Assembly: GCA_015350385.1 (NCBI GenBank)
Contig: WNKI01000001.1
Coordinates: forward strand, 848,496-912,495
Source: Aculops lycopersici
Taxonomy: Eukaryota > Arthropoda > Arachnida > Trombidiformes > Eriophyidae
Reading direction: 5' to 3'
Length of the DNA stretch: 64,000 nucleotides
Under the pieces are notes generated by a model. The model worked only from the letters and a program-made list of their open reading frames with translations. It searched no databases and was not told the origin of the DNA. This document shows positions 41,801-49,456 of this stretch, piece after piece. Numbering within the stretch: the stretch's first letter is position 1; the number at the start of each line of letters is the position of its first letter. Made by a program: the position numbers and the translations under genes.

Positions 41801-43718
41801 TAACAATCTTGTCTTCTCCCAATTTCCCCTCGACTCGGCGACTTCCTCGCATCCATCGCACGCCACGCACTTTGCATGCAACGCAACTGCAATGTGGACT
41901 GAAACAAATCGCATCCGCGTACCAATCAAAACAATGCCCGAAAAATCCCGAAAATCCACCCAACGAACCCGGCACATGATACCCCTAAAAATGCAGGCCG
42001 ATCGATAATAGCTAAGAACAAAGAGGACACTGTGATTGCCTCTTCGCCAACAATCATTGCAAAGGAGAGCACAGATAGCGGAACTAGCACTGTGGTTGGA
42101 AACAGTCCGCTTGCATCGATCGGGAGCGCGGGCAGCGCCAACCAGGGCGGGGCAAGTCCGCAGACTAGTCACGTGATTGGCAACAGCTCGTCCGGTGGCG
42201 TGATGGGCGTAGTCTCGGGCGCAACCACAGTCGGCGGCGGTCAGGGACAAATTGTAGCGCCGCCTCCACGGAGCAGCGCGCCACCTGTGGATCCGGCGGA
42301 CGCGGAACTCGTCAGGGCCGACCAGACTTTATACGACTCGGTTAGGCACTCTAATGTGGTGGCTCTAGCGACGGCCGCCGCAACTTCGGACCACCCGCTC
42401 GGCAACCACCAGTTGGCGCATCAGTTGCCCACAGTGGCCATCCAACTGGGGTCTATGGCGCCCAACGACCAGGTTTTGGGCGGAGGTGGAAGCCATCATC
42501 ATGCGCCACTAACGGCGGCCAATACAGTCAAGTCGAGTCCTGTTGGCGGAGGTGGACAGAACCAGCAACAGGGCGCAGTAAATCAGCGAGCGAACAGCGC
42601 GTCAGGTGAGTAGCAACTTCTAGTCGGGTTCTAATATTTAATCATCGAAATACAAATAAGCGGCTAACTTTTTCAAATTAAATGATACAATAACCTAAAA
42701 TATAATAGCAACTCGGCGATCGGAAGTGATCAAGGCAACGGAACTCTTACTCAATGCCCTGAATCAGGGCGACTTTGAAACTTATGCGCGCCTCTGCGAC
42801 CCTCACATGACCTCCTTCGAGCCAGAGAATCTTGGCCACCTGATTGACAACATGGAATACAGGCGCCTGTGTCTGGATCAGGCGCGCCAATTCCAGCTGC
42901 ACCAACTGCAGAGCCAACAAATCCAAACCCACAACCAGAGCCTGCACCAGACGGCGAGCGCAGCGGCGGCTGCCGCCGCCAGTGCCGCCGTAACCAATTT
43001 GGTGGCCAAGGGGGGCGTTGGTGGGGCCGCCGGGTGCGGCGGCTCACCTACGGCCAGTCAGTTGCAACAAATCGCAAGCTTGGCGGCAACGGCGGCGGCC
43101 ACCGCAGCTATGGCCAACCTGAACCTAGCCAACAACCACAACACAACTCACCACAATAGCCAGCAGAATTTAAATTCAACGACGCAACAACCTGTAGCCG
43201 CGCCAGCCGGAAGTGCCTCTAGTTGTAGTAATTCAAGTAGCTTAGTTTTGGCCTCGAGCCAATTGCCGATGGTATCAGTGAAACACTATGCGCTTATGTT
43301 GAATCCAAATGTCTACTTGCTGGGCGAGGACGCCGCTTCAATTGCCTACACAAAGTTGAGCCAAACTGTGGATCTCCTATCGGGCCGGCTGCAGGTGGAG
43401 CAAAGCGAGGAAACGAGAATATGGCATAGGAAGGGCGATGGAAGAAAGTGGCTCTGCGTTCACTTCCACAGGTCGCTGGCCAGCTCAGGCTCTTCCGGTT
43501 TGCGCGATCACTTGTGCTCGCCGACGGCGACAACAGTGAGTTCCGGTCCACAAACGAACGTGTCGCTTATGAGAGCCGCAGCTCAGCAGCTACATCTAGC
43601 AAATTTGACCTCAATTCAAGCGCAAATTCAGCAGCCAGTGCCGTCAATTAGCTTGAATCACACTGGCGGTGGTGGCGCCCAGCAGCAACAAAAGCAACAG
43701 CAGAACTCGTCGGGCTGA
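15026..43718 (+). CDS. CaMKII: CaMKII copy 1 (four coding exons, long form)
   Basis: Calcium/calmodulin-dependent protein kinase II, a multimeric Ser/Thr kinase that turns Ca2+ signals into lasting phosphorylation. Predicted exons: 15026-15638, 15749-16093, 41997-42605, 42709-43718. All junctions are GT-AG in phase 1 and join into one frame of 858 residues; typical family members are about 480-530. Gly loop GKGAFS is near residue 25, ATP-binding Lys 47, HRDLKPEN with catalytic Asp 140, activation-segment DFG, autophosphorylation Thr 291 in HRQET (human alpha T286), and the calmodulin-binding segment with TT at 310-311. A roughly 200-residue Gly/Ser/Ala/His-rich linker follows, then the association (hub) domain from about 523. 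The hub is interrupted by about 130 low-complexity residues, and the C-terminal tail after VHFHRS is about 80 residues. The length excess comes from linker, hub insertion and tail. The joints are inferred from reading frame, not from transcripts. Confidence 0.9.
15639..15748 (+). other. CaMKII copy 1 intron 1 (110 bp)
   Basis: GTGAGT...ACAG intron in phase 1. Its first dozen bases resemble intron 1 of copy 2 (GTGAGT-TCTGAT), after which the two introns are unrelated. An ATG inside the intron is not a gene start. Confidence 0.9.
15749..16093 (+). CDS. CaMKII: CaMKII copy 1, exon 2: C-lobe and regulatory segment
   Basis: Encodes the C-lobe from VILYILLVGYPPFW through the autoinhibitory/calmodulin-binding segment to ATRNFS, ending with one base of Gly 320 before donor GTAATT at 16094. 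Compared with copy 2, the difference rises from almost none mid-exon to roughly every second or third codon at the 3' end. The exon stops at the conserved NFS-G junction where animal CaMKII linker splicing takes place. Confidence 0.93.
20560..20928 (-). CDS. Doubtful small ORF inside CaMKII intron 2
   Basis: A 122-codon ATG-initiated frame with balanced composition, unlike the Ser/Arg-rich chance frames around it. I recognise no domain or signal peptide. A frame of this length can occur by chance in 64 kb, so it is listed only as a candidate nested exon or gene remnant. Confidence 0.15.
   Translation of the reverse strand: MWLDADIAVAFKREGLSSDLTLCLALDLRGSRLRSWKLCPKTSSSRYLADFAMARELANWIPQVSSGHHMIVLSDIIFESHNRLATIQNRTSIPVEALFLIDCVEIDIHTSTPVFNFEKDLD
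23307..23334. repeat. 28-bp near-perfect palindrome
   Basis: Left arm GGGAGTTCGTTCTA is followed directly by TAGAGCGAACTCCC. Thirteen of 14 positions pair and the other is a G-T wobble. There is no spacer and no known element around it. Confidence 0.8.
29272..29556. repeat. Compound (GA)n-(TAG)n-(GTAC)n repeat with assembly gap
   Basis: A 91-base (GA)n tract (29272-29362) passes through a short TAG-rich tract into about 60 bases of self-complementary (GTAC)n (29397-29458). Then come 65 Ns (29459-29523) and another (AG)n run (29524-29556). True length is unknown. Ser-Leu or Val-Arg-Thr-Tyr frames across it are artefacts. Confidence 0.95.
31782..32811 (+). CDS. Candidate alternative first exon: membrane anchor for a hub-only CaMKII (alpha-KAP-like)
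   Basis: An open frame of 343 codons plus one base, lying in CaMKII intron 2. The N-terminal 200 residues are Ala/Ser-rich with no recognised domain. A clear transmembrane segment sits at about residues 203-224 (YGQLLTLVCALLLLLYS), followed by basic residues (GGERRRS), which predicts the C-terminal side in the cytosol. A Ser/Gln/Asn-rich region leads to a donor G|GTAAAG at 32811/32812 in phase 1, exactly what exon 41997-42605 needs. Reading on past the donor gives only a (GA)n-encoded Glu-Arg tail to a stop at 32927, which argues that the donor is used. Vertebrate alpha-KAP joins a hydrophobic anchor to the CAMK2A hub at this same junction. A hub-only product would be about 882 residues. Two out-of-frame ATGs (31772, 31775) precede the start. 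The Ala/Ser-rich part may be partly untranslated. Splicing is inferred. Confidence 0.45.
37957..38004. repeat. GC-rich inverted repeat (10 + 7 bp stem)
   Basis: Inner arms GCACCTAGCG (37971-37980) and CGCTAGGTGC (37988-37997) flank a 7-base loop. Outer arms CGCGCAC (37957-37963) and GTGCGCG (37998-38004) extend the stem after a one-sided 7-base bulge. It lies in a GC-rich island in CaMKII intron 2. Confidence 0.75.
41997..42605 (+). CDS. CaMKII: CaMKII copy 1, exon 3: variable linker
   Basis: Starts after AAATGCAG and completes Gly 320, continuing RSIIAKNKED and KESTDSGT. This matches the Drosophila-type linker (RSMITKKG..., KESTDSSS) as I remember it. The rest is a low-complexity Gly/Ser/Ala/His/Gln-rich stretch ending at TCAG|GTGAGT (42606). 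The frame is open upstream of the first possible start, which supports reading it as an internal exon. It is the exon an alpha-KAP-like transcript would also use. Confidence 0.85.
42709..43718 (+). CDS. CaMKII: CaMKII copy 1, exon 4: hub (association) domain with insertion
   Basis: Begins after ATAATAG and reads ATRRSEVIKATELLLNAL, the first hub helix. Conserved hub elements follow: NQGDFETY, FEPENLGHL, then after the insertion MLNPNVYLLGED, SIAYTKL, QSEETRIWHRK and VHFHRS. Between LCLDQ and VKHYALMLNPN lie about 130 residues rich in Gln, Ala, Asn and His (about 582-711) where other family members have roughly 10-15. The frame stays open and I see no convincing GT-AG pair removing it, but a cryptic intron is not excluded. 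Confidence 0.9.
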
Positions 43719-45147
43719 CATTGATTCTTTCGATTGGCTAATTAGCGCGCTGACATACAAAAGTTACGACAAATAGGAGGAAAAAAGTCGACAGTTACAG
43801 TAAAAATGCAAAAGAAAGTTGTGAATCTTGGGTGGCTATGTAATGATATAGAGTGACACATAACTCGACAACAACGGTGATGATAATGATGATGAGCAAT
43901 CATTTTGATGGTAGTCGTTGGCATTGTCGTAAAAAACTCACGCAGACTCAGACAAGAATCAAGATGATGAAGAATTACTATCATACAAACACAGAATATT
44001 TCTGCCAGGTACCTCTTTTTCATAAACAGACCGAACTTACACCGCACTTAAGAGCGAGGGAAAGAGACAGAGAGAGCGAAACATAGAGTAAATTATTACC
44101 ATCACAACAATAACCACCAGTACAATAATCATCACTATTATTATTACCATTATTATTATCACTATTTCTATTGTTAACATAATTATAATTATTATTACTA
44201 TTACTATTATTGCTACCACCACCACCACCACCTCTATTACTAACTACACTTTATTATGTAACTAAATCATTGATACAGTCGTTGACTTTTATTTATTGCG
44301 AATCTTTGCGCAAGTCCGTCGCGAAACGATTGATGACTTAGACTAAATTTGTAGGGATCTCATGGGAAACTTTTGTATCACCAATTTTCGGTGGTTACTC
44401 TCTTTCCTCTTGTGTTGATATTTTTTCACAAAATCCCACAAACTCTTGCATTAATTCAATTTAAATTAGCGCCCAAACGTTCATTTAAATGGTCGTCGAA
44501 TCGAATCTCACAAAAGTCAAGGTCGAGTGTGGGAGTTTTTTGGATCGTTGTAGATACAATAGAGACGCCACGAGCCAGTTGTTGATAGCGTGCCAAAGTT
44601 CCGGTGCATACCTATCCTGCTCAACAACAACAACAACAGCAACAATAACAGCAACAATAACAGCAACAACACAACAACAACAACAGCATCAGTGGAAGCC
44701 CAACATCTTGGCACAAATCTGCCATTGCCCAACGCGGAGCGAGCACCCAGCGAGCGATGAGAGAGATGGCAGCAGAGTCGGCGCCGAAGCTGCGACTGCA
44801 GTGACAGTGGCGTAAGCGGCAGAGAACGCAGAGGAGGCAGCAGCAGTAGCAAAAGCTACGGCGGCGGGAACAGCGCTTGCAGTAGCAGCGGCCCGCTGCC
44901 AGCGGGACGAGCAGCACTGGCGACGCCCGCTCGCGCGACCCATCTCTTCAGTGCTCACAAGGCGTTCAGTTGGATTCAGTGTTCAGTTGAGTTTATCGCG
45001 TTGCGTCGCCACCATCAACAGCATAGTAAAAGTATCTAGCAATATTGTTATACCACTACACCGTTCCTAAAAACAAGACTAATTCTTCTTGGAGGCCAAC
45101 ACCATCAATAATAACAACCAACCAAAATAACAACCAACCCTTAAGAC
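43719..45147. other. Region between the two CaMKII copies, including the copy 2 leader
   Basis: Contains an AT-rich microsatellite-like stretch of ATT/ATC/ACC triplets (about 44095-44235), a CAA-rich run (about 44625-44690) and the likely promoter and leader of copy 2. I find no exact AATAAA for copy 1. The leader before ATG 45148 shares no similarity with that of copy 1. Confidence 0.5.
44948..44987 (+). promoter_or_regulatory. Cluster of four TCAGT initiator-like motifs
   Basis: TCAGT occurs at 44948, 44966, 44976 and 44983, about 160-200 bases before the copy 2 start codon. TCAGT is the arthropod initiator core, so this is a reasonable but unproven start region. No TATA box is visible. 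Confidence 0.3.
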
Positions 45148-46751
45148 ATGGCAACCGGCGGCTTGGGGCCGGCGGTGACCACGCGCTTCAGTGATAACTA
45201 CGACCTCAAGGAGGAGCTTGGCAAGGGCGCCTTCTCAATTGTGCGCCGTTGTGTCCAAAAGGCCAGCGCGCTTGAGTTTGCCGCCAAGATTATCAACACC
45301 AAGAAATTGTCCAGCCGCGACTTTCAGAAGTTGGAACGCGAGGCACGCATTTGCAGGAAACTCAATCACCCAAACATCGTCCGGCTACACGATTCTATCC
45401 AGGAGGAGGCCTATCACTATTTAATCTTCGACTTGGTGACGGGAGGCGAGCTGTTTGAGGATATAGTTGCGCGCGAGTATTACAGCGAGGCGGACGCGTC
45501 CCATTGTATCCAGCAGATTCTAGAATCAGTCAATCACTGTCACACGAACAATGTAGTCCATCGCGATTTAAAACCCGAGAACCTCCTGTTGGCCAGCAAG
45601 GCCAAGGGGGCGGCCGTTAAGTTGGCCGACTTTGGTCTTGCCATCGAGGTGCAGGGCGAACAGAACGCGTGGTACGGTTTCGCCGGAACGCCAGGCTACC
45701 TGTCGCCGGAGGTGATCAAGAAGGAGCCATATGGGAAGCCAGTTGACATTTGGGCGTGCGGTGAGTGTCTGATTACATTCACGATGATAATGATGATCAT
45801 GATGGTGAATCTCTTTTCCCAAGCTCTCGAAAAAAGCAACTTACTAACTCTCAAACTCCTCCATCATAACAAAACAAAAATTTGACAGGTGTCATTTTGT
45901 ATATTTTACTCGTTGGCTACCCACCCTTTTGGGATGAGGACCAGTACAATTTGTATTCGCAAATTAAAAATGGTGCCTACGACTACCCTACGCCCGAGTG
46001 GGACACCGTCACTCCCGAGGCAAAGAATCTAATTAACAGAATGCTGCAGGTGAACCCAGCGGCCAGAATTACCGCCACCGATGCCCTTAAGCATCCCTGG
46101 ATCATGAACAGAGAACGGGTCGCTAGCACTCTGCATCGTCAAGAGACAGTGGATTGCTTGAAGAAGTTCAACGCAAGACGCAAACTAAAGGGTGCCATCC
46201 TCACTACAATGCTCGCAACCCGAAACAACAATAGGTCCAGTGTTAAGCCAGATTATGTTGGTGAGGGTACAAGTCATTCGGGTGATGCTAGCTCCAGTAC
46301 CGGAACCGTCATCACCGGCAATTTAGTACCCAGTACAGTGACCACCAACGATGCCCAAACAAATCGAATCAACTTGATCATCAAATTAACTGAGCAATTA
46401 TTAGATGCCATCGACAATGGTGATTTTGAGAAATACAAACGCTTCTGCGCCCCATCGATGACCGCCTTCGAGCCAGAAAGTCTTGGCAACCTGATTGAGG
46501 GCACCGATTTCCACAAGCTCTTTTTTGATCAAGCTGCCTCCGGGTCGGGGGCTCGTGTTTCACATTCTAAAATTTTGAACCCTAGTGTTTTGCTTCTATC
46601 AGAAGATTCCTCATCGATTGCTTATATCAGATTAACTATTACTAAGAATGCAAGTGGCGTCCAAACGCAAAGGTCTGAAGAAACTCGCATCTGGTTACGC
46701 AAGGAGAACAAATGGATGTGTGTTCATTTCCATAGGTCTAAACAAGTTTAA
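45148..46751 (+). CDS. CaMKII: CaMKII copy 2 (two exons, compact form)
   Basis: A second complete CaMKII, 491 residues, from exons 45148-45760 and 45889-46751 joined in phase 1 across a 128-base GT-AG intron. It lies head to tail, 1.4 kb downstream of copy 1. Residues 1-204 are identical to copy 1 (Lys 47, Asp 140 conserved). Thr 291 and the calmodulin-binding segment are also kept. After ATRN the copies part: copy 2 continues NNRSSVKPDYV with a short Ser/Thr-rich linker and an ordinary-length hub (LTEQLLDAIDNGDFEKY, FEPESLGNLIEG, KILNPSVLLLSED, QRSEETRIW, VHFHRS). It lacks the linker and hub introns of copy 1 and the hub insertion. Its 3' half looks more AT-rich at third positions than exon 1. 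It should be an active, holoenzyme-forming kinase. Confidence 0.93.
45761..45888 (+). other. CaMKII copy 2 intron 1 (128 bp)
   Basis: GTGAGT...GACAG intron at exactly the same codon and phase as intron 1 of copy 1. Only the first dozen bases and the acceptor are similar. Confidence 0.9.
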
Positions 46752-46755
46752 TAAA
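46750..46755 (+). terminator. AATAAA overlapping the CaMKII copy 2 stop codon
   Basis: The last two bases of the TAA stop are the first two of AATAAA. If used, the 3' UTR would be only about 10-30 bases. No other exact AATAAA is seen before the (ATT)n repeat. Confidence 0.4.
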
Positions 46756-46769
46756 ATTTCAAGAGTTTG

Positions 46770-46770
<1 letters not shown>

Positions 46771-46851
<81 letters not shown>
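46771..46851. repeat. (ATT)n trinucleotide repeat
   Basis: About 27 tandem ATT units directly after the copy 2 stop. With its flanks it is the whole spacer between two convergent genes. Confidence 0.95.
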
Positions 46852-46895
46852 CATTATCATTGCTAATCACTGATCGTACCTGTAGTTAAGTTCAT

Positions 46896-46901
46896 TTTAT
46901 T
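46896..46901 (-). terminator. AATAAA (minus strand) overlapping the CIR1-like stop codon
   Basis: TTTATT on the plus strand reads AATAAA on the minus strand, sharing one base with the stop codon of the CIR1-like gene. It mirrors the arrangement of the convergent CaMKII gene. Confidence 0.4.
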
Positions 46902-47554
46902 TATCTCTCCTTTTTAATGCGTTTATGATCTCGACTGTGGTGCGATCTATAGTCGTCATGTTGTTGAACATATTGTTTACTGCCTCGTTCCCCTCGATTA
47001 AGATCACGTGTTTGTTCCTCCCTCTTTACCTTGAAACGGTTGTCGGTCATTCTTACAGCTGAGATCTCATTTGCGCCTGCTAGAGGTTCACTTTTTATTT
47101 CTATTTTAACCCTCGAGGTGGAACTGGTGGGCTCAGAATCTTTCGGTACCCCCGCATCTTTCGGTGGAATTCTTAAAGGTCTCTCTCGTTGCCATTCTAG
47201 TCTTATTCGGGGCCCATTGTCACCATTCTGGCCACTACTTGTGGCTGGTTTGTATGAATTGATGGCCTTGTTTGGATTTGATCCAGTCCAGTGGACTCCA
47301 TCTTTGGGGTCTTTCTTGACACCCGGCTCAAGACCGTACATTAAATTGAGAGACAATCGCTCCTTGCTCTCTCCAGTGGCTAGACTAATTTGATCTATCA
47401 TCTCTTGTTGCTTCTGATACTCAATCATCCTGTCTTTTTCGCGTTTGCGTTGAGCTTCAATCTTTTCCTCGGCCTCCTGGACTCTCTTCCGATTTGCAAA
47501 GTTCCCGGGATGAAATCCCTTCTTGGACATGAAGTTACCAAAACCTTTGCTCAT
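46901..47554 (-). CDS. CIR1: CIR-N domain protein, short CIR1-like
   Basis: A 217-residue protein whose first 80 residues match the N-terminal CIR domain: SKGFGNFMSKKGFHPGNFAN, then a charged helix (RKRVQEAEEKIEAQRKRE) and LNLMYGLEPGVKK. Human CIR1 begins in the same way and bridges CBF1/RBPJ to histone deacetylase complexes; related CIR-N proteins are spliceosomal. After the domain there is WTGSNPN, a Lys/Arg/Glu-rich region and an Arg/Ser/His-rich tail ending in IKKER, consistent with a nuclear protein. It is about half the length of human CIR1 and lacks the long RS-like tail. The ATG begins the conserved domain, so the start is secure. It is convergent with CaMKII copy 2 and divergent from the 397-residue gene. 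Confidence 0.8.
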   Translation of the reverse strand: MSKGFGNFMSKKGFHPGNFANRKRVQEAEEKIEAQRKREKDRMIEYQKQQEMIDQISLATGESKERLSLNLMYGLEPGVKKDPKDGVHWTGSNPNKAINSYKPATSSGQNGDNGPRIRLEWQRERPLRIPPKDAGVPKDSEPTSSTSRVKIEIKSEPLAGANEISAVRMTDNRFKVKREEQTRDLNRGERGSKQYVQQHDDYRSHHSRDHKRIKKER

Positions 47555-47871
47555 GTTGATGCTGTTTAAATACTCGATTGCAGTATAGCAGAGACTTACA
47601 ACATTTGATAATTAATTTGGCTATGAAATGTCAATATGAGGACGAGTTAAAATTGCATCTTTTTGTTTGTTTACATCGGCCGTGTGCATTACTTTGCATC
47701 TGTGTGACGCCTCTCAGTCTGGCCCATTCATTTCAACTTTACATCTGTTTGGGGCGCGCGGAAGCGCACGTGTCCACAACGGAACATGGTTTATTCAATT
47801 CGGCTAGAATTTCATATGAAACTGTGATCTATTATTCAGTTCGGATCTGAACGCAATTTTAATCAATAAGA
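47555..47871. promoter_or_regulatory. Short spacer between divergent genes, probable bidirectional promoter
   Basis: Only 317 bases separate the start codons of the CIR1-like gene (-) and the 397-residue gene (+), so both promoters and leaders must fit here. No TATA box is obvious. A CACGTG E-box lies near 47767. Confidence 0.5.
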
Positions 47872-49065
47872 ATGAACAACTCCAATTTCTTCTATGGCTC
47901 TACTGCAAAGGCCAACACCCAAGGAGAAGTCAGACAGTTTTCAGCTGATGATAGTAAACCAGAACTTTTGCTCAAGCATTATGAAGAACTCAAAGCATCA
48001 TTACCCCAAGATCTTAGGCGTAAGACAATCGTTCCAATGTACAGAATGTGGATCATCCAGATGTTCACTGGTTACAATATTGCTCTAAGGGGTCCCATGT
48101 CAAAGTATAAAGTTTTAGAGGACTTTCGAGAGTTCCTAGAGTCGGGTGAGCTAAGAGATTTACATGATCCTCGAGCCAGAGAGCGAGCAAAGATCCAAGT
48201 GGTTCGAATGCATGGGATGGATCCAAACTCATTGGAGGCATTCAACAACGTCATATTCAATATTGTTGAATCTAACAAAAAAGCTACTGCCGCAGACATT
48301 GAGGAGTTCGTACAGAAATGTCGCGAGGAGCGAAATCATTGGGTTTTCATGATACATAGCTACGAGCTATATCTACGATCTGCTCAACAAGTTTGTGATA
48401 TAATACTGAGGCTCTATGAGATGGAGCCCAACTTTATACACTTGATTATAAGCTTGGATCAAATCAACGGATCCAAGGCAATCAAAAGAATGGTCCATAA
48501 TTTTATTTATCACGAATTAGGCACGGAGTTTTTGGAATCATACCAGTTTGAGAAGATGGCTAGTGTCAATATTATCGAGGACAAGGGAGACAAAACGCAA
48601 GTTCATGATGCTCTCTTCCATGGTAGAATGGACTTACAATCTCTCATAGACATACATCAGGCGGTTCCTGAGGCTTGTCGCAAGATAATGGAGTATATAA
48701 TGAAGGATTTTATTGAAAAGAAAGAGTGTAAGCTACTTTCGGAGGAGGATAGAAAGGAAGCCACCACAAAAAATACTGATTATAATCCTATTGAAAGACG
48801 CATGACTAGATCCAAGCCATCAGAAACTAAGCCAAGCAAGAAGCTGCAACAGGCACCATCAACCGATCTTGAATTTGAGAGACTCTTAGATTATGCTACC
48901 GCCAATATGATAGTCCGTCGGCAGGCCAATCTCAAGCATCATCTCGGCGAGCTGGCCGACCATCGAGTGGTTGAGTACGACGATGCTGTTAACAAGATAC
49001 AGTGTTTGGTAAAGATAGGCACGTGCAAGAAGTTTTTGGAGCATGTTTGTCCGAGCAACGATTAA
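47872..49065 (+). CDS. Unrecognised 397-residue alpha-helical protein
   Basis: A single-exon gene of balanced, non-repetitive composition, so clearly coding, but I do not recognise the family. There is no signal peptide or membrane segment. Most of the chain (about residues 30-290) looks helical, with heptad-like stretches such as YELYLRSAQQVCDIILRLYE and a conserved-looking FIHLIISLDQING. A basic, Pro/Ser-rich linker (about 305-335, containing RRMTRSKPSETKPSKK) separates this from a C-terminal helical piece. A cytosolic or nuclear scaffold is possible, but no function is claimed. It shares its promoter region with the CIR1-like gene. The ATG directly follows an AT-rich leader. No AATAAA is seen close downstream; ATTAAA occurs at about 49062 and 49172. 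Confidence 0.85.
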   Translation: MNNSNFFYGSTAKANTQGEVRQFSADDSKPELLLKHYEELKASLPQDLRRKTIVPMYRMWIIQMFTGYNIALRGPMSKYKVLEDFREFLESGELRDLHDPRARERAKIQVVRMHGMDPNSLEAFNNVIFNIVESNKKATAADIEEFVQKCREERNHWVFMIHSYELYLRSAQQVCDIILRLYEMEPNFIHLIISLDQINGSKAIKRMVHNFIYHELGTEFLESYQFEKMASVNIIEDKGDKTQVHDALFHGRMDLQSLIDIHQAVPEACRKIMEYIMKDFIEKKECKLLSEEDRKEATTKNTDYNPIERRMTRSKPSETKPSKKLQQAPSTDLEFERLLDYATANMIVRRQANLKHHLGELADHRVVEYDDAVNKIQCLVKIGTCKKFLEHVCPSND

Positions 49066-49268
49066 AAATAGATGAGATAGCTGGACACTTACACTGTACT
49101 ATTGGTGTCAGCGAGAATGAGAGTCGATCGAACCATCAACTAATTACCTGACACTTAAACAAATAGCTCTATTAAAATAGAAGTAGTCGATCTACTGGCC
49201 ATTCCGCTACGATCTCAAGCGACAATCGATCTATAAATACGCCGATGGATATCTCAATATCGATACAG

Positions 49269-49456
49269 ATTGCTGCCGTTGCCACCACCACCTCCACCTG
49301 TTGATGTTTACGCCTCTGGTGTGCAACCTGTCTGCTTAGATTGTCAAGGTTGGATCATTAGCAGCAATGTTGTTGGAAGCAACGAGAACTCAGACATTCC
49401 AAGTTTATTGTTAGAAGGAAGTGAGTTCAAGCAAAAAATTAAGCTAACATATCGAG
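49269..49456 (+). CDS. Possible internal exon, unknown protein
   Basis: After an acceptor-like ATACAG the frame reads LPPPPPPVDVYASGVQPVC and continues in plausible, non-repetitive codons (CLDCQGWIISSN, SEFKQKIKLTYR) to a donor-like AGA|GTAAGG. A stop follows immediately, so it would have to be spliced. No partner exon was found in compatible phase. Confidence 0.25.

Larger units (their letters stand above)
16094..41996 (+). other. CaMKII copy 1 intron 2 (25.9 kb)
   Basis: Starts GTAATT and ends AAATGCAG, joining two phase-1 exons. It holds simple repeats, an N gap at 29459-29523, two inverted repeats (23307-23334 and 37957-38004), a membrane-segment exon candidate at 31782-32811 and a GC-rich island at about 37.2-38.05 kb. 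Apart from that candidate and a doubtful minus-strand frame at 20560-20928, I see only chance reading frames. Short alternative linker exons may be hidden here. Confidence 0.85.

Noticed and set aside
15026..46751. A single CaMKII gene with two alternative first kinase exons
   Set aside because: Each copy has its own exon 2, regulatory segment, hub and stop codon, so there are two complete genes, not one.
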